Notes: generated from the sequence alone by a model not told the origin. DNA of 15,465 nt from an uncultured Ruminococcus sp. (GCA_900543105.1 UQQA01000051.1:1-15465); one strand, 5' to 3'. Counted from the stretch's first letter, positions 6,736 through 15,437 are shown. Program-made: numbers and translations.

Positions 6736-6907
6736 GGGATATTTTGTGAATTTGGTCTTATACAAAATGACCTTTATACTATATTATATGGGATATTATT
6801 GACGGATAACATTGCTGTCCGTTTATGGATATCTTGGATATTTGCAAAAATTGTTTATGTTACTAAAAGTGACACAGAAAAAAATTTAGAAAGATGGTAA
6901 AATTAAC
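6736..6907. other. AT-rich divergent intergenic region, no gene seen
   Basis: This stretch separates the two divergent promoters. The open frames across it (for example around 6608-6802 and 6637-6900) lack ribosome binding sites and credible protein sequence. It shows weak dyads, such as GGTC and GACC flanking 11 nt near 6758-6776, and ACGGA/TCCGT near 6802-6822, that could be operators. They are too short to call. Confidence 0.4.
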
Positions 6908-6936
6908 TTGAAATATCATTTGAGAAGTGCTATAAT
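6908..6936 (+). promoter_or_regulatory. Strong extended -10 promoter of the giant surface-protein gene
   Basis: The -35 TTGAAA (6908-6913), 17-bp spacer and perfect -10 TATAAT (6931-6936) form a near-consensus vegetative promoter. TGC directly before TATAAT makes an extended -10, and A-rich tracts lie upstream. The predicted start is near 6943. Strong constitutive or growth-linked expression is likely. Confidence 0.82.
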
Positions 6937-6942
6937 TTAAGG

Positions 6943-7097
6943 AGCAAGATATGTAATAAAATTTTCCATTATTGGTCATACTTTCGCAAAGATTGCGGAA
7001 ACACTTTACATTAGAAAATTTTGGACATTATTTTGCAGAAACAACAATGCAAAGAGGGTTCTTTGCACAAAAAATTTATCACGAAAGGATGATAATC
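6943..7097 (+). promoter_or_regulatory. Structured 5' leader of the giant gene
   Basis: This untranslated leader of about 155 nt has two hairpins. One is at 6982-7001, TTTCGCAA pairing with TTGCGGAAA with one bulged G. The other is at 7048-7067, TGCAAAGA, loop GGGT, TCTTTGCA, a perfect 8-bp stem about 17 nt ahead of the ribosome binding site AAAGGA (7084-7089). No U-tract follows either hairpin, so they are not terminators; they may stabilise the mRNA or modulate translation. The leader happens to be open in frame with the gene (back to a TTG at 6972), but that extension would precede the signal peptide and is not used. Confidence 0.5.
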
Positions 7098-10000
7098 ATG
7101 GAATTTAAAAAGACAGTGGCAGGAATTTCCGCTGCTGCTATCGCAGTAACTCAGGTCGCTGCGGTCATTCCAATGAACACATTCGCTGCAACAGAAGATG
7201 TAGCAAGCGCTAACGTTCAGTTTGCTTTGAACTACAAGGCTGGCGGCAAGACGAACAGCGTTACAGCTGCAGCAAGCGAAAAGACAGCAACAGTAAATGC
7301 TGACGATATCGCTTCCGTAGAAGACTTCGGTCTTTCTTTCAGCGGTGCTATCACAGGTGCTGATCTTGCAGACGGCGACAAGTACACATTCACAGCAAAC
7401 GGTCTTACCGTTACTGCAAAGGAAAAGGACACAAAATCTGTTGACACGACCGGCACAGTTTGGGTTGAAGCTGATGGTGTTGACCTCGACGGTACAACTG
7501 CTGCAGGCAAGCTCGATGTTGAGAATGCAGGTGCTGTTGGTGATACAGTTACTATTGCTTACACCAAAGCAGATACTGATATCAAGGTAGTTGACTCCAA
7601 TGGTGTAGATATCGCTAACACAGCATCGGAAGAAGGAAAGTTCACTTTCGTTCTTACAGCTGATTCCGCAAGCAAGTTCACTATTTCCGGTGACGGCGTA
7701 ACGGTTGGAAGCGTTAAGGTAACAAAAAAGACTGAAACTCAACTCAGCATTGGTAACCGTGCTCTCACAACAGAAATCGGCGATCAGACGGTTACCGCAA
7801 CAGGCGGTGTTGCCGGTGATGAGGTTACTGTTACATTCTATGAGACACCTGATTTCGGCGGTGTGGGTAGCCTTACAATTGCAGGTGTTGACGCAGCAAA
7901 TAACGGAAGTCCATATACTTTTGAACTCACAGAAGACATGGTTACTAACGGATTCACGGTAAGCGGCAACGCCTATACTATCTCCGAAATCAAGCTTGTA
8001 CATACAGAAGAAGCCGATCTTAATAAGAGCGGTGAGATCAAGGATACAAAAACTCCTGCTACAGTAACAGTTGCAGCTGACAAGTTTGCAGATGTTGCTC
8101 TTGTTGACGGCAGCACCCTTACTGTTGGAACTGCAAAGACCGGTGAAAACGATGGTACGATCACCATTAAGGCGGGCGACGTTGTTATTACAGAAGGTAC
8201 TGCACCTGCAGAAAGCTATACACTTAACGCAGAGCAGGCTGCTGCTGTAAAGGCAAACGGTCTTACTATTACAGGTTCGGGCATCAAGCTCGCCAAGGTT
8301 GACTATAGAGTTAAGGGCGAAACAACAAAGGGTCAGACAATAACTCTCTTCTCCGGTTCTGACAGCGTTGTTTGGTCTGAAACCTATGCATCAGAAACAC
8401 AGACTTGGGAAACACTTGTTGAAGATACCGCAAAGACAACCGTTTCCACAGACAAGCTTACTCTTGGAACTCTTGAGGCATTCAAGGACAAGTACGAAAA
8501 CATCACAGCTACTTGGTCTGAACTCACAGCTGTAAAGGTAACTCCTGACGCACCTACAGAGGTTCAGGGTACACTTCCGTTCAGCACAGAAACAGACCTT
8601 TCCAAGAACTATATCAAGTTCGGTGCTGTAGCTGACGCTGCAAAGGACGGCACTATCACAGTAGGTGTTAAGGACACTGACGGTGCTGCTGTTGTTCTTA
8701 AGGACGCAGACGGCAACAAGCTTGATGAAAAGGCAGTTACAAGCGATGCAACTTCCGTAGTATTCACACTTACAGAAGAGCAGGCTGCAAAGGTTGCACA
8801 GGGCTTTATCATTGCAGGTACAAAGGGTACAGTTACTTCTGTTGCTTATAAGGCTAAGGCAGAAGAAACTGATCCTGTTGACAAGGATACTGTTGAGATC
8901 TGGAAAGGTGAATTCGATCTTGGCGAATGGACTAACAACTTTACAGAACTTCCTGCTTATTCCAAGGCTGAAAAGAACGGCACATTCACTATCAACTACA
9001 CTGTAAACGATGGCGCAGAGTACGCACAGTTAATGTTGACAGATAAGGGCAGCGAAGCAAATAGCTGGAAATGGACTGACCTTACCGAAGCTGAAAATCT
9101 CGTAATACCTTCAACAAACCACAGCTATACTCTTACAGATACAATTGCTGATTCCATTAAGAACGGCAGAATCGTTATCAAGGGTGCAAATGTAACACTT
9201 ACTTCCGTTACATACAAGGCTCCCGCTTCATCCGGTGAAGACAAGAAGGAAACTGTTCTCTTTGAGGGCAGCACCGATATGGGAACAAAGTGGGGCAAAA
9301 ACGAGCCTATCGCTAAATTTAATGCAGTCAAGGGCGGCACTATCACTGCCGAATTTGAAGAGGGCTCAACTGAATACTGGCAGCTCAAGTTCATGGACAG
9401 CAGCTGGGAGGTTCTTTCCTCTCCAAAGACTAACCAGTGGGGCAGCGTTGAACTTGGCGCAAATGCTACAAAATACTCATTTGATCTCAATGCTGCTGAT
9501 GCCAAGGCTGTTTCAAGCAATGGTATGATCGTTTCCGGCTACGGCATAACACTTAAGAAGCTCACTTACACAGCTCCTACAGGAGAAGTTGAAGAAGATA
9601 AGCTCGCTATCAATGCAGCAAACTTCCCTGATGCTAACTTCCGTAAGGTATTGACAGCATACAGCTCCGAAAAGGTAAAGAACGTTCCTGTACTTACCGA
9701 GGCAGATATCGCAAAGATCACAGACCTTGGCAATGAAAAGACTGATGGAAGCAAGGTCGAAGCTGAAAACCTTGCAAAGGTTGTAAACTTCAAGGGCATT
9801 GAAAAGCTCACAGCTCTTAAGTCCCTCACACTTACAAACACACAGAGGAATTTCAAGGCTCTTGATCTTTCGGAGAACGCAGCTTTGACATTTGTTGATG
9901 TAAGCGGCTGCACAAACCTTGCTGATCTTAAGCTCCCTGAAACAGCTGCTATCGAAACACTTCTTCTCCAGAAAACAGCTATCACAGCAGTTGATGTTTC

Positions 10001-13000
10001 CAAGTACACAGGTCTTAAGGTACTCAATGTTTCCGATACAAAGCTCACAGCTCTTGATGTTAAGGCTAACACAGAGCTTGAAACACTTGCTCTTGCAAAT
10101 GTAAAGGTTGCTGAACTCGACGTTAAGGCTAACACAAAGCTCAGGACTCTCGATGCTGCAAACTGCGGTCTTACAAAGATCGACGTTTCCGCTAACACAC
10201 TTCTTGAAGATCTCGATGTTTCGGGCAACAGCCTTATCACTCTTGACCTCACAGGTCTTACAGCTCTCACAGCTGATAAGTTCAAGGCTGACAACAACAA
10301 GAGAAATATCGGCACGGTCATTGACGGCGAGTATGATCTTAAGGATCTCGTTGCTGAAGGACTTGTTGTTGATAACATGACTATCACAACTGAAGGCGTT
10401 ACACGCAATAAAAATGTTCTCACAGGCGTTAAGGGTGATGTAACATATACTTACGAGACAGGTCTTGAAACAGAAGGTCTTGACAAGGTTACATTCACAC
10501 TCGCTCCCGAAAAGGTAACATCTTTCAACTTCTATGTAAGCGCCAACGGTTCTAATCCTGTTGTCTGCGAAACCTGGAACGACGTTCTTAATGCAATGAA
10601 CGACAAGACTGTTGACTACACAGTTATGATCGCAAAGGACAACGTTAAAGTTGACGCACTCAAGTTCCCAACAGCTGCAAAGGCAAAGAGCGTTACAATT
10701 TCAAGCAATAACAGAGATGCTTTAACTATCATAACAAAGTCCGCTTCCGTAACTCTCCCGACAGATGTTACACTCGCTAACGTTAATATTAATGCTGTTG
10801 ACAAGAACGGCAAGCAGGCAAAGAGCTTCACACTCTCCGCAAGCAAGAATCTTACCATTGACAATCTCTCTATCAATGCTGAAAAGGCTGTTATCAAGGG
10901 TGCTGCAAAGTCAACTCTTACGATCGGCGGTATATTGCCCAACAGAAATGTGGTTGCAGATGCTGAGATCACAGGCTTTGGTACTGTTGCTGTTTATGAC
11001 GGCTGCGAAGTAACATTTGACAAGAACGTTAAGGTAAAGGATCTCAGGATCGGCGGCGGTGCAACCGCAGTATTCGGCAGCAATAATGCAACCTTCACAA
11101 ACGTTATTACCGATAATGAAAGCACAATAAAGTACAACACAGCTGATTACAACCCTGTTGCTGTAACAGGCAATATTTCAGGCGAAAACAAGCTCAAAGT
11201 TGGCATCAGCTATGAGAAGAGCGCTGCTTCCGCAGAAGAGGGACAGGATCCCGTTCTTGAAACAGTCACCAAGTTCGCTAAGGACGATGTTGTTCTCGTT
11301 TCCAAGAGTGCTAACCTCGCCGCTGTTGACGCATCCGAATCTCTCCTTGAAGGCGCAACACTCGGCAGAGATAAGTCCGACATTAAGGTAATGGATACCG
11401 TTGCTACAATGAACGGCGTTAAATACGCACAGTGGAGCGATATCACAAGCACGATCGCTGCTGTTGCAAAGGCTGACAAGAACTTTGCTAAAACTGCAGT
11501 ATATAATATCGCACTTTCCAAGGAACTCGATGCTAACGGCGCACTTAAGATGCCTGCAGCAGGTACATTCGGCACACTCATTATCAGGAGCGATGCTGAT
11601 GCACAGACACTTAAGTTCACAGGCAATCTCACACTCACAGGCAAGACAATATTCGAGAATGTTAAGCTTGAATCTGACAAGATCGTAAATAAAGTTGCTA
11701 CAGCTGCTGACTTCTCGATCTCCGCAGGCAAGAATGAGCTTACTCTTAACAACGTAACAACGGCTGATAAGGCAAGCATCAAGACTATCACTTCAAGCGG
11801 CGTTGTAAACCTCGACAGAGTAACAGTCGGCACAGTAAATGCTGCAACAGTCAACGTTACAAAGACTACCAGCATAGTTCCGGGCGCAGGTGCTGTCAAC
11901 GATGCTGAAAAGACATGGGAAGGCAAGGAAGTTGCTGCAAGCTCCGTAACAGTTAACGGCAACCTCACTGCAAAGACCGCTCTCAACCTCAAAGGCGACA
12001 ATGCAAGCCTCACAGTTAAGGGCGTTGTAAATGCAATGTCTATCGAAGCTGAAAAGGAAACTGCAACACTCGCAGTTTACACACAGCCAAAGGGCAAGAA
12101 CGCACTCGTTATTGGCAAGAACGGTGTAACAGCCGCATCCAAGAGCCTCCAGTTCGTTCTCGTTGATTACACATCAGGAAAGACCGCTCATATCACCGAA
12201 GACGTTGTTCTCGGTACTATCGCAGGTACTTATGCTGACGAATTCATTCCTTCCAACGATAACCTTGACGCAGAAGATTCTTACTATATCCTCAAGAGCG
12301 GTAAGAACCTCATTGCGAAGTCCAAGGATGCTGCTGCAGATTACGTTACCGTAAAGATCAACGGCAAGACAGCACGTTACAAGACTGTTGACGAGGCTAT
12401 CAAGGAAATTTCCGCAACAGGTAAGTCCACCGATGTCGTTGAGATCACTATCACAGGAACGACATTCACGGGTGCAATTGATAAGCTTCCGCTCCCAACA
12501 GCAGGCAAGTACAAGACACTTACTTACAAAGCTGCTGATGCTGTTGCTGTTAAGGTAACCGGCGATCTCGCACTTACAGGTAACCTCGTCCTTGATAATG
12601 TTGACATCGAAAAGGTTACAAAGGACGGCAAGTCAACTGCTGCATTGAACGTAAATGTCGGCAAGTATGAGCTTTATGCTAACGGCTGCTACCTGAATAA
12701 GACAGCTGATGCTGCAGAGGGCAGTGGCGAATACAGTGCGGTTGCTAACATCAGCGGCACAGGTAAGTTCACTACAGGTATTGACATTGTTGTAAGCGGC
12801 AAAGTAAACGGTATAACACTTGTTCTCCAAAACAGCAAGGTAACTCTCGACGGAGATAAGGCTGCATTCACAGGCAGCATCGAAGCAAACAGAAACTGCA
12901 CATTCTCCTACACGAATGCAAAGAACGTTAAGTTCGTCAATATCACAGGCGACAGTGCTAGCAGTCTTAAGCTTGACGGTGCGGCAGTTAAGGAAAATGC

Positions 13001-15332
13001 AGTTCTTGCAGCTATCACAGGCGACTACACCAAGGATGCTGTTATTGCAGACGGATTCAAGGTAGTTCGTTCCGGCAATAGCCTCAAGGCTGTAAAGGCT
13101 GAAAACGTTGTTGAAGTTAAGGCTTACAGCAGTGAATCTGATTTTGAAGACGAAAATGTCGACAAGGTAAGAGCTTATGACTCCGTTGCAAGTGCAATGA
13201 ACGACATTTCAAGGATCAAGAACAAGGAAGCTTGCTATAAAGTTGCTGTAAAGACCGGTGATGTTCTCGTTCTTCCTAAGGCTAATACCTACCGTGGAAT
13301 CGAACTTACAGCAGATAAGGCTGCAGAGATCACAACTGCAAGGGATCTTACCCTCACAGGTAACCTTCGTCTCAGCGACAATATAACTCTCAATAGGGCT
13401 GACAAGAAGGCAATGACAGTTAAGCTTGGCAGCTACGCACTCATAATCGACGAGAATGCACACGTTGCATATGACGCTGAAAAGAAGGTAAGCCAGTTCG
13501 TAAATATCGACGGCAGCAAGGGTGCATTTATTGCCGACGGTGATATCACAGTAAGCGGCAAGGTTAATGTTGATCACTTCAAAGCACCAAAGACAACTCT
13601 CGTTGACAAAGCATCATTCACAGCTGCTAACATCATTGCAGAAGGCGGCGAATCGCTCGACTACAATGTTAATATCGCAAACAAGGTCAAGATCGGTAAT
13701 ATCTTCGGCAAGGGCAATATTGTACTTAACGTTGACGGCGAGATCGCAGATAAGCAGATCGCTGTACTCACAGGCAACTATGTTGCAGAATCTGTAACTA
13801 TCGGCGACGGTGAAACTTATGTTGCAGTTCCAAAGGGCAACAAGCTTATGGCTGTTGCAAAGGCAAATGCAAAGGCAGCTGCATTGACATTAGACGGATC
13901 GACAACATACTTATTCGACACTTATGAGAATGCTGTAAAGGCAGTTGCAAAGCTTGGCGATGCACAGGCAGAGATCGAGATCGATGTAACAGACGTTCAG
14001 CCTGTAAGCGGCAAACTTACACTCCCAACAAATGGCAAGTATAAAACACTCACAATCACTTCCGATAAGGCTGTTACACTTAAGGTCAACAGCGACATTA
14101 CCCTCACAGGTAACCTCATTATTGGCGGCAAGGTAACCCTCCAGAAGAAGGAAGGCACAGCAAAGGATCTTCTTAAGTTCAAGTCCGCAACGGACAGGAA
14201 AACAAAGAAGGCTCTTTACACCGTAACGGTTGTTGACAACGCAAAGGTTGTTAACGGTACAGTTAACGGCGAGCCGATCGTAAATCCGGAACCCACAGAA
14301 CCCGAGCCTGTACAGAAGGAAACAGTTAATGGCACACTTCCTTACAGCGGTGATGAAGTTGACCTTTCCGCAAAAGTTCTGAAGATTAATAAGGCTGACG
14401 TTGTTAGATACGGTGCTATCACAGTTACTCTTAAGGCAAACGTTACAAGCGCTATCGTTCTTAACAATGCAGACGGCAGTGAGCTTGCAAAAGCTACTCC
14501 CAAAGCAGAAGCTACTTCTGTAATTTTCACTCTTACAGCTGAACAGGCTGAAAAGATCACAGCTAACGGCTTTACTGTTACAGGTGATGCAGGCGTTGTA
14601 ACCGGTGTTAAATACATGGCTCCAATTCCCGCAACCGAAGAAAAGGGCGAAAAGATCGGTACTCTTGACTACTCCGATTCGGTTGACCTCACATTGTATG
14701 TTTTGAAAATAAACGCAAAAAGTGATGTCGCTGCAAAGGGTACTATTACAGTAACTCTTCAGGATGCTGTAGAAAATTCAATCGAGTTCAGAAGGACAGC
14801 AGACGGCGATGCTTTAAAAACTATTGCTCCGACATCGGGAAGCAATACCTATACTTGGGAACTTTCCGATGAAGATGCAGCTTACATCAAGGGAAAAGGC
14901 TTTTACATCTCTGGAACAGCTGGCGTTATAACATCTGTTACTTACACAGAACCTAAGCCTGCTGTAACTCCCGGTAAAAAGGTTGCATATCAGGGTTCCC
15001 TTAACTACAACGGCGATGGAATTGACCTTTCAAGATTTCTTTTGCAGATCAATAAAAAGGCTGTCGTTGAAAATGGTACTATCACTGTAACTCTCAAAGA
15101 AGAAGTTACAAGTTCCGTTATTTTCAAAAAAACTAACCAGACCGACGTTATTAAAACTGTAGCTCCGACATCGGGCAGCACTACCTATACTTGGGTACTT
15201 TCTGCCGATGATGCAGCTTACATTGCAGAAAACGGATTTGTCATTGACGGAACAGAGGGCGTTCTGACATCTGTTACTTACACAGCTCCCGACAGTTCCG
15301 ATATTGATGACAACGGTTCGGAGGACGTCTGA
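7098..15332 (+). CDS. Giant secreted multidomain repeat protein (2744 residues): beta-sandwich modules, leucine-rich repeats, beta-solenoid units
   Basis: I do not recognise a named protein. The start is the ATG at 7098, with AAAGGA 8 nt upstream, giving a signal peptide (MEFKKTVAGISAAAIAVTQV, cleavage near residue 31 after NTFA). Visible order: about six beta-rich modules of roughly 100-120 residues (about 120-828), each ending in a pattern like YTLT..A..I..NG..I.G..VT.TSVTYKA. A leucine-rich repeat domain follows (836-1085), with the cap NAANFPDANFRKVL and LDVS.NT.L type repeats. Then comes a Thr/Val/Asn-rich, probably beta-solenoid region (1143-2395) of five related units, the last about half length. 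A Pro/Glu linker (2396-2407) leads to three more modules (2410, 2520 and 2631 onward) and an acidic tail. No glycosidase or protease motif, LPXTG, SLH repeat, choline-binding repeat, membrane anchor or complete dockerin is visible. Adhesion, polysaccharide binding or scaffolding is inferred. It has its own promoter and terminator. Confidence 0.9.
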   Translation: MEFKKTVAGISAAAIAVTQVAAVIPMNTFAATEDVASANVQFALNYKAGGKTNSVTAAASEKTATVNADDIASVEDFGLSFSGAITGADLADGDKYTFTANGLTVTAKEKDTKSVDTTGTVWVEADGVDLDGTTAAGKLDVENAGAVGDTVTIAYTKADTDIKVVDSNGVDIANTASEEGKFTFVLTADSASKFTISGDGVTVGSVKVTKKTETQLSIGNRALTTEIGDQTVTATGGVAGDEVTVTFYETPDFGGVGSLTIAGVDAANNGSPYTFELTEDMVTNGFTVSGNAYTISEIKLVHTEEADLNKSGEIKDTKTPATVTVAADKFADVALVDGSTLTVGTAKTGENDGTITIKAGDVVITEGTAPAESYTLNAEQAAAVKANGLTITGSGIKLAKVDYRVKGETTKGQTITLFSGSDSVVWSETYASETQTWETLVEDTAKTTVSTDKLTLGTLEAFKDKYENITATWSELTAVKVTPDAPTEVQGTLPFSTETDLSKNYIKFGAVADAAKDGTITVGVKDTDGAAVVLKDADGNKLDEKAVTSDATSVVFTLTEEQAAKVAQGFIIAGTKGTVTSVAYKAKAEETDPVDKDTVEIWKGEFDLGEWTNNFTELPAYSKAEKNGTFTINYTVNDGAEYAQLMLTDKGSEANSWKWTDLTEAENLVIPSTNHSYTLTDTIADSIKNGRIVIKGANVTLTSVTYKAPASSGEDKKETVLFEGSTDMGTKWGKNEPIAKFNAVKGGTITAEFEEGSTEYWQLKFMDSSWEVLSSPKTNQWGSVELGANATKYSFDLNAADAKAVSSNGMIVSGYGITLKKLTYTAPTGEVEEDKLAINAANFPDANFRKVLTAYSSEKVKNVPVLTEADIAKITDLGNEKTDGSKVEAENLAKVVNFKGIEKLTALKSLTLTNTQRNFKALDLSENAALTFVDVSGCTNLADLKLPETAAIETLLLQKTAITAVDVSKYTGLKVLNVSDTKLTALDVKANTELETLALANVKVAELDVKANTKLRTLDAANCGLTKIDVSANTLLEDLDVSGNSLITLDLTGLTALTADKFKADNNKRNIGTVIDGEYDLKDLVAEGLVVDNMTITTEGVTRNKNVLTGVKGDVTYTYETGLETEGLDKVTFTLAPEKVTSFNFYVSANGSNPVVCETWNDVLNAMNDKTVDYTVMIAKDNVKVDALKFPTAAKAKSVTISSNNRDALTIITKSASVTLPTDVTLANVNINAVDKNGKQAKSFTLSASKNLTIDNLSINAEKAVIKGAAKSTLTIGGILPNRNVVADAEITGFGTVAVYDGCEVTFDKNVKVKDLRIGGGATAVFGSNNATFTNVITDNESTIKYNTADYNPVAVTGNISGENKLKVGISYEKSAASAEEGQDPVLETVTKFAKDDVVLVSKSANLAAVDASESLLEGATLGRDKSDIKVMDTVATMNGVKYAQWSDITSTIAAVAKADKNFAKTAVYNIALSKELDANGALKMPAAGTFGTLIIRSDADAQTLKFTGNLTLTGKTIFENVKLESDKIVNKVATAADFSISAGKNELTLNNVTTADKASIKTITSSGVVNLDRVTVGTVNAATVNVTKTTSIVPGAGAVNDAEKTWEGKEVAASSVTVNGNLTAKTALNLKGDNASLTVKGVVNAMSIEAEKETATLAVYTQPKGKNALVIGKNGVTAASKSLQFVLVDYTSGKTAHITEDVVLGTIAGTYADEFIPSNDNLDAEDSYYILKSGKNLIAKSKDAAADYVTVKINGKTARYKTVDEAIKEISATGKSTDVVEITITGTTFTGAIDKLPLPTAGKYKTLTYKAADAVAVKVTGDLALTGNLVLDNVDIEKVTKDGKSTAALNVNVGKYELYANGCYLNKTADAAEGSGEYSAVANISGTGKFTTGIDIVVSGKVNGITLVLQNSKVTLDGDKAAFTGSIEANRNCTFSYTNAKNVKFVNITGDSASSLKLDGAAVKENAVLAAITGDYTKDAVIADGFKVVRSGNSLKAVKAENVVEVKAYSSESDFEDENVDKVRAYDSVASAMNDISRIKNKEACYKVAVKTGDVLVLPKANTYRGIELTADKAAEITTARDLTLTGNLRLSDNITLNRADKKAMTVKLGSYALIIDENAHVAYDAEKKVSQFVNIDGSKGAFIADGDITVSGKVNVDHFKAPKTTLVDKASFTAANIIAEGGESLDYNVNIANKVKIGNIFGKGNIVLNVDGEIADKQIAVLTGNYVAESVTIGDGETYVAVPKGNKLMAVAKANAKAAALTLDGSTTYLFDTYENAVKAVAKLGDAQAEIEIDVTDVQPVSGKLTLPTNGKYKTLTITSDKAVTLKVNSDITLTGNLIIGGKVTLQKKEGTAKDLLKFKSATDRKTKKALYTVTVVDNAKVVNGTVNGEPIVNPEPTEPEPVQKETVNGTLPYSGDEVDLSAKVLKINKADVVRYGAITVTLKANVTSAIVLNNADGSELAKATPKAEATSVIFTLTAEQAEKITANGFTVTGDAGVVTGVKYMAPIPATEEKGEKIGTLDYSDSVDLTLYVLKINAKSDVAAKGTITVTLQDAVENSIEFRRTADGDALKTIAPTSGSNTYTWELSDEDAAYIKGKGFYISGTAGVITSVTYTEPKPAVTPGKKVAYQGSLNYNGDGIDLSRFLLQINKKAVVENGTITVTLKEEVTSSVIFKKTNQTDVIKTVAPTSGSTTYTWVLSADDAAYIAENGFVIDGTEGVLTSVTYTAPDSSDIDDNGSEDV
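8562..9581 (+). repeat. N-terminal beta-sandwich-like modules with a conserved closing motif
   Basis: Three clear tandem modules start at residues 489, 599 and 719 of the giant protein. Their ends align: QGFIIAGTKGTVTSVAYKA, NGRIVIKGANVTLTSVTYKA and NGMIVSGYGITLKKLTYTA. Modules two and three add aromatic residues (IWKGEFDLGEW, YWQLKFMDSSWEVL) resembling the face of carbohydrate-binding beta-sandwiches. Three more diverged copies precede them (endings near FTISGDGVTVGSVKV, FTVSGNAYTISEIKL, LTITGSGIKLAKVDY). Sugar binding is an inference from this pattern. Confidence 0.65.
9603..10352 (+). repeat. Leucine-rich repeat domain of the giant protein
   Basis: Residues 836-1085. An N-terminal cap (NAANFPDANFRKVL, then EADIAKITDL) leads into about ten repeats of 20-22 residues of the form LKVLNVSDTKLTALDVKANT. 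It resembles Firmicute surface leucine-rich repeat domains that bind protein or glycan partners. The DNA repeats visibly too, with GCTAACACA and CTCGATGTT recurring between about 10060 and 10220. Confidence 0.85.
10524..14282 (+). repeat. Five-unit repetitive region, probable beta-solenoid
   Basis: Units begin near residues 1143, 1432, 1749, 2008 and 2263. Each opens with an aromatic/acidic helix (WNDVLNAM, WSDITSTI, VDEAIKEI, VASAMNDI, YENAVKAV). Next come LP or MP followed by GKYKTLTI-like strands and a TGDLTLTGNLVLDNV-like motif, then long Val/Thr/Asn-rich strands. Units 2 to 4 close with G.Y...... and K.GN.L.AV-type segments. Unit five stops about halfway and runs into the Pro/Glu linker. 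The fold is inferred from strand periodicity; no catalytic residues of pectate-lyase-like enzymes were recognised. Confidence 0.65.
14325..15293 (+). repeat. Three C-terminal tandem modules related to the N-terminal modules
   Basis: Starts at residues 2410 (VNGTLPYSGDEVDLS), 2520 (IGTLDYSDSVDLT) and 2631 (YQGSLNYNGDGIDLS), with a spacing of 110-112 residues. Each ends like NGFVIDGTEGVLTSVTYTA. They align best with the N-terminal module at residue 489 (VQGTLPFSTETDLS). Copies two and three share long DNA-level similarity around 14826-14886 and 15162-15222, which indicates a recent duplication. Confidence 0.8.
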
Positions 15333-15371
15333 GCTTCTCAAAGCAAAAAGCTGAAAAAACAGCTAAATAAC

Positions 15372-15409
15372 AAAAAACGGGCAGTCTATCATAGGCTGCC
15401 CGTTTTTTT
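15372..15409 (+). terminator. Rho-independent terminator after the giant gene
   Basis: A stem of about 17 pairs (one G-T wobble) joins 15372-15388 and 15392-15408 around a TCA loop. The GC-rich core CGGGCAG is followed by seven T residues. A-runs on the 5' side make it potentially bidirectional. It lies 39 bp after the TGA stop at 15330-15332. Confidence 0.93.
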
Positions 15410-15437
15410 ATGATATTGTGTTTTTTAATAAAAACTA

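Noticed and set aside
6736..6907. Small gene in the divergent intergenic region (frames around 6608-6802 and 6637-6900)
   Set aside because: There is no ribosome binding site, the composition is AT-rich random-looking, and the frames overlap the promoter and palindrome.
6972..7097. 42-codon N-terminal extension of the giant protein from a TTG
   Set aside because: The signal peptide begins at the ATG at 7098 with a good ribosome binding site; the extension would bury the signal peptide and has no site of its own.
7011..8003. 330-codon antisense frame under the 5' end of the giant gene
   Set aside because: It is the complement of a strongly biased, repetitive gene; the translation is Cys/Ser-rich with no domain, and no promoter or ribosome binding site supports it.
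10060..10240. Short regularly spaced DNA repeats that could suggest a CRISPR array
   Set aside because: They are codons of the leucine-rich repeats, in frame and imperfect, with no unique spacers or cas genes.
9566..10423. 285-codon antisense frame under the leucine-rich region (also 267 codons at 11210-12013)
   Set aside because: These long antisense frames arise from the codon bias and repeats of the sense gene; the Ser/Leu/Arg-rich translations match nothing.
15300..15360. Complete dockerin at the C-terminus, possibly frameshifted
   Set aside because: Other frames after the stop end quickly and lack the second calcium loop and helices; only one loop-like segment is present.
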